Positions 7,045 to 12,730 of a stretch of 13,909 nt of DNA are shown here, in pieces (the stretch's first letter is position 1; every line of letters begins with the position of its first letter). Location: NCBI GenBank assembly GCA_947311175.1, contig CAMZKK010000119.1:1-13909 (forward strand). The letters are read 5' to 3'. The notes beneath the pieces were generated by a model. It was not told the DNA's origin. It was given only the letters and a program-made list of their open reading frames with translations, and made no database searches. The DNA comes from an uncultured Planctomycetota bacterium (lineage in GTDB: Bacteria; Planctomycetota; SZUA-567; JAFGNG01). Made by a program: the position numbers and the translations under genes.

Positions 7045-7512
7045 TCATTCCTCATCCGGCGTCATAATAATATGCGCCGGATATTTTTGAGGATTGACAA
7101 GGTATTCGACAATCCGATTTCTCCCTAACACCATTTCTTGCTTAGCTTTAATATCAGAAATTGAACAATATTCAAAACCAACAACGTGCTCTTCATTTGG
7201 GTCAACTCTTGCCTCTCCTGAAAGTAATTTTACCGCAAAAAAAGTTGCATGAAGATTTAGCTCCCATTCAGGCTTAAATCGTTCAATAACTCCAACGAAA
7301 GTAACAACCTCAATTTCAATGCCAACCTCTTCTCTAAATTCCCTCACCACGCAAATTTCAGGGTTTTCGCCATCTTCAATCCCGCCTCCAGGAAGCCCCC
7401 ACATAATACATCTTTCCGCATAATCATTGGCAACTAGCAAAACCTTGCCTTCACTATTTAGCAAAAAACCGAAAGATGCCTTAGTCACCGGTACTTCAAA
7501 TTGTTTTTTCAT
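7045..7512 (-). CDS. NUDIX hydrolase
   Basis: This 155-residue single-domain protein has an intact Nudix box GX5EX7REUXEEXGU from Gly43 to Ile65: GGIEDGE, then REFREEVGI with Glu58, Glu61 and Glu62 as metal ligands. Proteins of this size cleave nucleoside diphosphates linked to another moiety (MutT-like, ADP-ribose or dNTP pyrophosphatases). The substrate class is not decidable here. AGGA lies about 6 nt before the ATG at 7512. It is convergent with the Gfo/Idh gene, and the probable terminator of that gene lies within its last codons. Confidence 0.88.
   Translation of the reverse strand: MKKQFEVPVTKASFGFLLNSEGKVLLVANDYAERCIMWGLPGGGIEDGENPEICVVREFREEVGIEIEVVTFVGVIERFKPEWELNLHATFFAVKLLSGEARVDPNEEHVVGFEYCSISDIKAKQEMVLGRNRIVEYLVNPQKYPAHIIMTPDEE
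7054..7087 (+). terminator. Rho-independent terminator of the oxidoreductase gene, inside the NUDIX 3' end
   Basis: ATCCGGCG (7054-7061) pairs perfectly with CGCCGGAT (7075-7082). Past a single bulged T, CAT (7063-7065) pairs with ATG (7072-7074) around the loop AATAAT. ATTTTT (7083-7087 and the preceding A) follows. The GC-rich stem is out of character for the local DNA, and the T-run is on the correct side for plus-strand transcription. It overlaps the last codons of the convergent NUDIX gene, so both constraints act on the same bases. Confidence 0.5.
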
Positions 7513-7602
7513 AATTTTCCTAAAAATCTACAAAGCTAAATAATATTTATTAACCATTTCCAGACCGGCATAAATTTAATATCAAAACCGCCCCTTGTTT
7601 TT

Positions 7603-7638
7603 TCTTGATTTTAGACCAAGATTAACCCTTAATCAAGA
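7603..7638. repeat. Overlapping inverted repeats (mutually exclusive stems)
   Basis: TCTTGATT (7603-7610) is the exact reverse complement of AATCAAGA (7631-7638), 20 nt apart. Within the loop, GATTAA (7620-7625) pairs with TTAATC (7629-7634) around CCC. The two stems share bases 7631-7634 and cannot form together. No T-run follows on either strand in the right place, so this is not a standard terminator. It could be an operator or an RNA switch in the NUDIX leader, or chance in AT-rich DNA. Confidence 0.35.
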
Positions 7639-7721
7639 TTGTAGCATTCAATCACCTCTATCAAATCATTTATTTCATCATTCTTATTGTCTTCATTTAA
7701 ATTATTGAACACGAAATACAT
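7629..7721 (-). CDS. Possible 30-residue small protein or leader peptide
   Basis: An ATG at 7721 opens a frame of 30 codons ending in TAA at 7629-7631. The peptide is acidic and hydrophilic (begins MYFVFNNLNEDN, ends ECYNLD) and looks more protein-like than chance AT-rich translation, but it has no homology I can name. AGG lies about 10 nt upstream, which is a weak and distant ribosome-binding site. It precedes the inverted repeats at 7603-7638 and the NUDIX gene on the same strand. It could be a leader peptide, a gene remnant or nothing. Confidence 0.2.
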   Translation of the reverse strand: MYFVFNNLNEDNKNDEINDLIEVIECYNLD

Positions 7722-7780
7722 TCTACAAACCTACATCAAAAATAAAAGTTTTTCTCAGTAAGCTACTGAAAAATTTAGGT

Positions 7781-7797
7781 TAAAATGTCTAAAATGT
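7781..7797. repeat. Direct repeat TAAAATGT x2 upstream of mraZ
   Basis: TAAAATGT occurs at 7781-7788 and 7790-7797 (9-nt period), about 105 nt before the mraZ ATG and about 20 nt upstream of the candidate -35 box. MraZ proteins autoregulate through short direct repeats near their own promoter, so this is a candidate MraZ operator. The sequence differs from the enterobacterial TGGGN box. Confidence 0.25.
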
Positions 7798-7817
7798 TAA
7801 ATTTTTCAAAAAACCAC

Positions 7818-7846
7818 TTGAGCCGGAAGACAAAAATCCATAAAGT
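7818..7846 (+). promoter_or_regulatory. Weak candidate promoter of mraZ
   Basis: TTGAGC (7818-7823), a 17-nt spacer and TAAAGT (7841-7846) each match 4 of 6 consensus positions, 57 nt before the ATG. No better pair was seen in the gap. Confidence 0.3.
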
Positions 7847-7902
7847 AGTGAATAGTAACGCAAAATATCGAAAAGTATAGCAATATAGCACAAGGTTCAA
7901 GA

Positions 7903-8385
7903 ATGATTCAGCCAGAAAACAACAATTTAGCTTATTTTTATGGTAGAAGTAACCATAAACTGAATGCGAAAAGCCAAGTTGCTATCCCCTCAAGGTTTAG
8001 GGCAATGATTTCAGAGGAAGATCTAAAGCAGGGATTGGTGCTAATCAGAGGCGAAGGAAAATGTATCTATTGCTACACCCATAGCCAATTTAGAAAAATT
8101 GTCGATGAAGTTATGACAAATGATGAGACTCGTGATGATGCCGAATTTTTACGAAACTTTTTTGAAGAGACCTTTGCGGTTGACCTTGACTCACAAGGTA
8201 GAGTTGTGCTTCCTGTCGATTTGAGAAATCAAGCAGATATGACCAGCAAAGAAATCGTATTTATTGGTCACAATGATAGAATTGAGATATGGGATGCAGA
8301 GATTAGAAACACCAATAAAGAAAAATCAAAAACAAACTTTGATAAAAAACGAAGCATAACTGCACGAAAGATATTTGGTCCTTAA
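7903..8385 (+). CDS. mraZ: MraZ transcriptional regulator (solitary copy)
   Basis: The 160 residues contain the two AbrB-like swapped-hairpin motifs of MraZ. The first is NAKSQVAIPSRFR (21-33) and the second DSQGRVVLPVDLR (96-108). The second keeps the family DxxxR signature. In the first, the Asp is Asn21 and the key Arg is replaced by Gln25. MraZ forms a ring that binds direct repeats at the start of the division and cell-wall (dcw) cluster and usually represses it. Here it is not followed by rsmH, ftsL or ftsI but by a 67-codon small gene, the hairpin elements and the convergent hflX. Either the dcw cluster is split in this organism or this is an extra paralogue. AAGG lies 7 nt before the ATG. 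The C-terminal tail (about 135-160) is Lys/Asn-rich and probably disordered. Confidence 0.88.
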   Translation: MIQPENNNLAYFYGRSNHKLNAKSQVAIPSRFRAMISEEDLKQGLVLIRGEGKCIYCYTHSQFRKIVDEVMTNDETRDDAEFLRNFFEETFAVDLDSQGRVVLPVDLRNQADMTSKEIVFIGHNDRIEIWDAEIRNTNKEKSKTNFDKKRSITARKIFGP

Positions 8386-8443
8386 AAAATCATATAATTG
8401 TTAACTATAAATTTGTCCATTTTTAAAGAAAGAGAGGGAATAC

Positions 8444-8647
8444 ATGGGGGGTTCTTTGGGGGTAATAGATAGGGAAAAAATTGAGGTTGAAATAATAAAC
8501 GAAGTACAGAACCAATTAGAAAAAAAATCAAAAATAGACAATCTAATGAAAGAAACTCTAAGATTAAGACTGAAGAAAATAAAAATGCTTGGGGGAGCAT
8601 TTGCATCAATTGAGTTTTCGGAACATATAACTACACTGTTTCAATAA
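8444..8647 (+). CDS. Small protein of unknown function downstream of mraZ
   Basis: This 67-codon frame is preceded by a strong GAGAGGG ribosome-binding site (8432-8438) 5 nt before the ATG. That is the main reason to believe it. The protein starts MGGSLGVID, then has a long charged helix rich in Glu/Lys/Ile/Leu (about 10-48), compatible with a coiled coil, and a short more hydrophobic end. No family recognised. It starts 58 nt after mraZ on the same strand with no clear promoter or terminator between them, so they probably share a transcript. Its TAA stop (8645-8647) is also the first three bases of a 27-nt hairpin element. Confidence 0.55.
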   Translation: MGGSLGVIDREKIEVEIINEVQNQLEKKSKIDNLMKETLRLRLKKIKMLGGAFASIEFSEHITTLFQ

Positions 8648-8671
8648 AGTAACAAAAGCATCCTGCTTTTG
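8645..8671 (+). repeat. 27-nt hairpin element, inverted copy at the end of the small gene
   Basis: The element reads TAAAGTAA, then the hairpin CAAAAGCA-TCC-TGCTTTTG (8653-8671). Reverse-complemented, it equals the three copies at 8751-8842 except at the pair closing the loop, which is A-T here and T-A there. The change is compensatory and preserves the 8-bp stem. Its first three bases are the stop codon of the small gene. Read from its AAA it would encode KVTKASCF-stop, the counterpart of the HflX C-terminus. Confidence 0.8.
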
Positions 8672-8705
8672 AACCTAAACTCCGCAGTAATGCGGAATTT
8701 AGGTT
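8672..8705. repeat. 34-nt hairpin abutting the 27-nt element
   Basis: AACCTAAACTCCGCA (8672-8686) and TGCGGAATTTAGGTT (8691-8705) pair at 14 of 15 positions around the loop GTAA. It begins at the base after the 27-nt element. There is no T-run after it on the plus strand. It could act as a transcript-end structure for mraZ and the small gene, or be part of a composite mobile palindrome. Its TTTAGG core recurs elsewhere in the window. Confidence 0.75.
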
Positions 8706-8750
8706 AAATTATCATCTTTTCGAAAAATTTAATGCTTTGTTTTGTATACC

Positions 8751-8842
8751 CAAAAGCTGGAAGCTTTTGTTACTTTATCATTTCAAAAGCTGGAAGCTTT
8801 TGTTACTTTACCATTCAAAAGCTGGAAGCTTTTGTTACTTTT
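8751..8842 (-). repeat. Three near-tandem copies of the 27-nt hairpin element
   Basis: Copies lie at 8751-8777, 8784-8810 and 8816-8842, with 33- and 32-nt periods. They are identical except for the last base of the third. On the plus strand each is the hairpin CAAAAGCT-GGA-AGCTTTTG followed by TTACTTT(A/T). Spacers are TCATTT and CCATT. The third copy is coding: on the minus strand it supplies the last eight codons of hflX (KVTKASSF) and, with base 8815, its TGA stop. The other two lie immediately downstream of that stop. In the direction of hflX transcription they are oriented like the copy at 8645-8671 is to the small gene. The absence of a following T-run argues against three standard terminators. 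Confidence 0.85.
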
Positions 8843-10227
8843 ATCTTTCCTGGGAGGCGTTTTAGTCTTTCTACATCTGCTGCCATCAATTCTGCCTTAA
8901 CAATAACATTTTCTCCGACATACTCAATACTGGCTATGCTTCCAAATTCATTTATCATTGCCAAGCGATGACCATCACCACAATGTAATCTTAGTTCTAC
9001 ATTTATTCGATCAGAATTACTAACCGCCTGATTTCGTAAATAAGCAATAAGCTCATCAATTCCTTCACCGGTGATTGCCGACACCACAATATTTGGCTGA
9101 TATTTTTCCTTAAGCATTTCAAACAAAGGGTAATCCTCTACTAAATCACATTTATTCAATACATAGAGATGGTCTCGTCCTCCGCAATCGATAGAAGATA
9201 AGGTATAATTTACAGCCCTAATATATTCAACAGCTAATGGACTACTAACATCAACAACGTGTAGTAATAATTTTGCCCTCACAGTCTCCTCTAAGGTTGC
9301 ATGAAAACTCGCAACCAAATGATGAGGAAGCCTCCGTAGAAAACCAACAGTATCAGACAGAACAATATTTACCCCACCCTCCAATTCTAGGTTTCTTGTA
9401 AGAGTATCTAAGGTTGCAAACAACTTATCTTCAACCAAGGTTCCGGCAGACGTAAGTTTGTTCATAATCGTACTCTTTCCGGCATTTGTATACCCCACCA
9501 AAGACACCGTATATTCTGCATTCCTGGCATCAACCTCCTGCTCTTTTCGTCTTTCAATTGAAGCTAGTTCACGTTTCAATTTACTGATACGTGTGCGGAT
9601 AAGCCGCCTATCTGTCTCAATCTGGGTTTCTCCCGGACCTCTAGTCCCAATCCCCCCACCAAGCCTTTCAAGGTGTGTCCACTTTCGTCCTAGCCGTGGC
9701 ATCTCATATTGGAGTTGAGCAAGACTAACTTGCAATACTGCCTGATGACTCCTTGCTCTAGTTGCAAAAATATCAAGAATCAATTCACTCCTATCAATAA
9801 CCTTGGTACAAACAGCTTCCTCGAGATGCTTAAGCTGTCGAGGACTTAAATCGCTATCAATCACCACAGTATGAGGTTTAACTTCATTAACCAATTCAAC
9901 CAGCTCAGCGAGTTTTCCCTTACCAAGATAGGTTCTACTGTGGGTAGTATTTCGTTTTTGCCAAATTCTGCCAACCACTTCAGCACCAGCAGCTTCCACT
10001 AATTCAGCTAGCTCCTGCAATGGCTCCTCACCAACCCCCAGCACTCGATATGTTATAACACCAACAAGAACATGCCTCTCACGATCAGGAGTCAGCAAGA
10101 TAGCTCTCTTACCTGATTCTTCAGCAGTAATTTCATCTATTGCAAACATTTCATTTGAAGATTCCTCCATCTTCTTAGAGCTGTCAGCAACATCAATATC
10201 TATTATTTTTTCGTTATCATCAATCAT
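8815..10227 (-). CDS. hflX: GTPase HflX (ribosome-splitting / ribosome-associated)
   Basis: This full-length 470-residue HflX has the N-terminal HflX domain (about 50-230) with TYLGKGKLAEL, VIDSDLSPRQLKHLE, VIDRSELILDIFATRA and the conserved GGGIGTRGPGETQIETDRR glycine-rich loop. A helical linker and the GTPase domain follow: G1 GYTNAGKST (245-253), G2 FATLDTLTR (270-278), G3 DTVGF (292-296), G4 NKCD (358-361), G5-like SAITGEG. HflX binds the 50S subunit and splits stalled or heat-damaged ribosomes. The ATG overlaps the stop of the upstream exported-protein gene (ATGA), which fixes the start and implies coupled translation. The first 45 residues are an acidic extension. The last eight residues and the stop codon are made of one copy of the 27-nt hairpin repeat, so the native C-terminus seems to have been extended or replaced by repeat DNA. 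Confidence 0.95.
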   Translation of the reverse strand: MIDDNEKIIDIDVADSSKKMEESSNEMFAIDEITAEESGKRAILLTPDRERHVLVGVITYRVLGVGEEPLQELAELVEAAGAEVVGRIWQKRNTTHSRTYLGKGKLAELVELVNEVKPHTVVIDSDLSPRQLKHLEEAVCTKVIDRSELILDIFATRARSHQAVLQVSLAQLQYEMPRLGRKWTHLERLGGGIGTRGPGETQIETDRRLIRTRISKLKRELASIERRKEQEVDARNAEYTVSLVGYTNAGKSTIMNKLTSAGTLVEDKLFATLDTLTRNLELEGGVNIVLSDTVGFLRRLPHHLVASFHATLEETVRAKLLLHVVDVSSPLAVEYIRAVNYTLSSIDCGGRDHLYVLNKCDLVEDYPLFEMLKEKYQPNIVVSAITGEGIDELIAYLRNQAVSNSDRINVELRLHCGDGHRLAMINEFGSIASIEYVGENVIVKAELMAADVERLKRLPGKIKVTKASSF

Positions 10228-11282
10228 TTCGTTTTAAACTCTATCTTGTCAAAATAAATTTTTCCCTTTTTCGTACCATTATATATAAGGAAAAATAACG
10301 CCCTTGTTTTCTCGAGACCTGCTACCATACCTCCATATTGCCATTTTGTCCTCTTTGCCTTCCAGATTCGTTTGGTTAAATCAATCGTTACTCCTATTGT
10401 CCATTTTTTGGCAGGTATCTTTATCATCTTACTCTCAAACCACTCATACCCCACACCAGTAGTAACAACCACAGCAAGGTTAATTGAGTTTCTTGCCGGA
10501 TTATAAACATCAAAACAAATTAAAGGTGTTTTACTTGTATCTCTTCCTATCGTCAATTGAATTGGTGCTTTACGATCATTTTCCGTCAATACCTTCCCTC
10601 TTGCACTTTTATTACTATACTCAACCGCAAGCACTCTATTCTTTTTATTCGCAATTCTTGGATGAGAGATTTTTGACATATTTCCCCATCTAGGTGCCTG
10701 CCAAGATTCAATTTCAAGACCTTCGTCAGTGTCTTCCTCATTATTTTTGCTTTTATCCAACCCTTGTTCTTTAATTATTTTCTCCACCTTGCCTAACTCA
10801 GCCAAACACTTCTTCTTCAATTCATTATCTTTGCCCATGGATAAATATTTTTTATAATGCTCTCTCGCAGAAATATACTTTGGTCTATTAATACCAACAA
10901 AAGATTTTGCAAGATAAAATTCAATTTCAGCAGGAATATTTTTTCTCCCAAGGCAAAACAAAAAGCGAGATATTGATCTCTTAAAAAACTTCTTATTAAA
11001 ACACCACATTCCAAGTTCAAAATGTTTTAGAAAATCATCATTTTTCAAAGAGTCAAGTCTTGATTCATAATCATAATCAATCCTAAGTATTGAATCAACA
11101 GGTACCACCAGGCTAGAGCTTCCTTCATCTTGGAAAATCAGTCGGATTTTTTTTGATTTTTTATCAGAAGGAACTACTTTACATTCAAGACGTTTTCCAC
11201 TTTTAAATATAACGGTATCAGCAAAAATTGCTGAAGAAACAAAAATGATAACCACAAACATCCAAATATTAATCTTAAACAT
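10224..11282 (-). CDS. Exported protein with probable carbohydrate-binding-type beta-sandwich domain
   Basis: I place the start at the ATG at 11282, because GGAG lies 6 nt upstream. A possible TTG 12 nt further out overlaps that ribosome-binding site. The protein then has 352 residues with a signal peptide (MFKINIWMFVVIIFVSSAIFA, likely cut after AFA-like IFA). It continues with a short beta-rich segment (about 20-70: VIFKSGKRLECKVV ... VPVDSILRIDY), a helical, possibly TPR-like stretch (about 75-165), an acidic linker, and a C-terminal domain (about 185-352) with W, FDVYNPA, W and IYFDKIEF strands. That last domain resembles galactose-binding/CBM-like folds in shape; no specific family is certain. 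It is coupled by ATGA overlap to hflX and starts 76 nt after the glycosyltransferase gene. Confidence 0.75.
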   Translation of the reverse strand: MFKINIWMFVVIIFVSSAIFADTVIFKSGKRLECKVVPSDKKSKKIRLIFQDEGSSSLVVPVDSILRIDYDYESRLDSLKNDDFLKHFELGMWCFNKKFFKRSISRFLFCLGRKNIPAEIEFYLAKSFVGINRPKYISAREHYKKYLSMGKDNELKKKCLAELGKVEKIIKEQGLDKSKNNEEDTDEGLEIESWQAPRWGNMSKISHPRIANKKNRVLAVEYSNKSARGKVLTENDRKAPIQLTIGRDTSKTPLICFDVYNPARNSINLAVVVTTGVGYEWFESKMIKIPAKKWTIGVTIDLTKRIWKAKRTKWQYGGMVAGLEKTRALFFLIYNGTKKGKIYFDKIEFKTK

Positions 11283-11358
11283 TTTTAGCTCCAAACTCTA
11301 ATAAAACAAACAACTTAAGATTTCGTAAACTAATCACTATACGTCACAATAGATTCAA

Positions 11359-12576
11359 CTACAGCCATGGCGGATCAACCGGATCTGCTAAATAGTCAAG
11401 CATATCGGTCACCATCGTCCACACATCTTCTACGGAAATATCTCTAACGCACCTGCCACCCTCCAAACAAGTTTGCTTAGACATCCCCAACATAGATACA
11501 CAAGGACTACATATCGTAGGATGATAAACAACAGCATGCTCCTCAGCATCTCTCCTTCCGGCACGAGCAGGACTCTCAGGTCCGAAAATAGAAACTGTCG
11601 GCACACTTAAAGCAGCGGCAAGGTGAAGCAACCCCGAATCATTGGTTATCAATAAATGTATTCTTTTTAGAAATGCTATCATTTGTCCTAAATCAAGCAT
11701 TCCTGCCAAATTAATTCCCGGGGTATCCATTAGAGAAATTGCTCTTGAAACATATCTTTCGTCTGCTTCGCCACCAAAAAAGACAGTTCTAAACTCTTCG
11801 TGAGACTCAATCATTTGAGCAAGAATAGCAAATTTTTCTAGAGGCCACCTTCGTTCTTCTGAAAATCCTCCGGCATTAATATTTATTCCAATCAAAAGAG
11901 TATGCTCTTTGACTTCACAATTACTCAGTAACTCGGCACAAAAAACATTATCTTGACTACTTATTACCGGGGTAATAAGTCCCGGACTAATCTCACTCCC
12001 ACCGGCAACAATGGCACAATCATAAATAAGATCCTCGACATGACTATTTTCAAGATACGGAGATTCAACAGTATAAATACTATCATGGGCTTGTTGCTTA
12101 CCCATCCCAACGGTGCATTTTGCTCCGCACTTAGCCGCAATAGATGCTGAGATATTGCTAAGCCCATCGAAATTTATAGCTAAATCAAACATCCTCTCAT
12201 TAAGACTCAAACATAGTTTAGCAACTGCTGAGTTAATATTTTCCTCACGATGGCACGAAAATATTACTTCGGAATCATACAGTCCTGCGCCTTTGTAAAT
12301 ATATGAACATTCTCTTGTTGTCACTAAAGTTATATGAGCATTGTGGTAAGCAAGTCTAATACTTTTTAGCGACCTGCCAGCAAGAACCAAATTGCCAATC
12401 CCCCATAATTTTACAATAAGTATTCTCGCAGGGGGTTGTTCAGGCAAACATTTAACAGGCTTATTCTTGGTTAAAAGCCTTGTAATTCTCCCCTTTAATT
12501 TACGAATTGCTTTCTTACCTTGGCACAGAAAGCCACCACACTGCCGATCCAATTTATATAAGTCATAATAATTCAT
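11359..12576 (-). CDS. Family 9 glycosyltransferase (ADP-heptose:LPS heptosyltransferase-like)
   Basis: The 405 residues contain RILIVKLWGIGNLVLAGRSL (51-70), the typical N-terminal strand-loop of GT9. They also contain NINAGGFSEERRWPLEKFA (the substrate-loop region with RRWP) and, in the C-terminal half, LLITNDSGLLHLAAALSVPTVSIFGPESPARAGRRD, the nucleotide-sugar binding segment. After this comes a cysteine-rich stretch (CSPCV, TCLEGGRC) common in GT9 members. The enzyme would add heptose or a related sugar to lipopolysaccharide core or another glycan. The first 50 residues are a basic extension with four cysteines and no clear family match. There is no good ribosome-binding site before the ATG at 12576 (GAAAG is 14 nt away), so the start is less sure. 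The 154-nt gap to the upstream sugar-phosphate mutase shows no clear promoter or terminator. Confidence 0.87.
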   Translation of the reverse strand: MNYYDLYKLDRQCGGFLCQGKKAIRKLKGRITRLLTKNKPVKCLPEQPPARILIVKLWGIGNLVLAGRSLKSIRLAYHNAHITLVTTRECSYIYKGAGLYDSEVIFSCHREENINSAVAKLCLSLNERMFDLAINFDGLSNISASIAAKCGAKCTVGMGKQQAHDSIYTVESPYLENSHVEDLIYDCAIVAGGSEISPGLITPVISSQDNVFCAELLSNCEVKEHTLLIGININAGGFSEERRWPLEKFAILAQMIESHEEFRTVFFGGEADERYVSRAISLMDTPGINLAGMLDLGQMIAFLKRIHLLITNDSGLLHLAAALSVPTVSIFGPESPARAGRRDAEEHAVVYHPTICSPCVSMLGMSKQTCLEGGRCVRDISVEDVWTMVTDMLDYLADPVDPPWL

Positions 12577-12730
12577 CAGTTATCAATAACTTTCTGTGAG
12601 ATTTGGCAAGAGTTTGAAAATAACAAAACAAACATCGAATACATACACTTTACGGTTACCAACAATACACGCTATCCACAGCATCCCTTTTATCCCAAAG
12701 CGTTAAACACGAAATAACCGCAAAAAGAGT

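Larger units (their letters stand above)
7513..7902. other. 390-nt divergent gap between the NUDIX gene and mraZ
   Basis: This gap contains the starts of two divergent transcripts. It has no RNA gene I recognise. It does contain an overlapping set of inverted repeats (7603-7638), a possible 30-codon minus-strand frame (7629-7721), a small hairpin (TCAGTA-agc-TACTGA, 7755-7769), a direct repeat (7781-7797) and a weak candidate mraZ promoter. No convincing promoter for the NUDIX gene was found. Confidence 0.6.

Noticed and set aside
8445..8461. Two TGGGG strings as enterobacterial-type MraZ boxes
   Set aside because: They are 12 nt apart rather than the usual 10-nt period, lie downstream of mraZ within the first codons of the small gene, and only two are present.
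8751..8842. CRISPR-like array
   Set aside because: The three repeats are separated by only 5-6 nt, far too short for spacers, and no cas genes are present.
8732..8971. Open plus-strand frame with a repeated KAGSFCYF-like peptide
   Set aside because: It is the translation of the hairpin copies and the antisense of hflX. It has no ribosome-binding site, and the minus-strand HflX assignment is secure.
11283..11294. TTG start extending the exported protein by four residues
   Set aside because: The TTG overlaps the GGAG that serves the ATG at 11282, and a standard signal peptide starts at that ATG.
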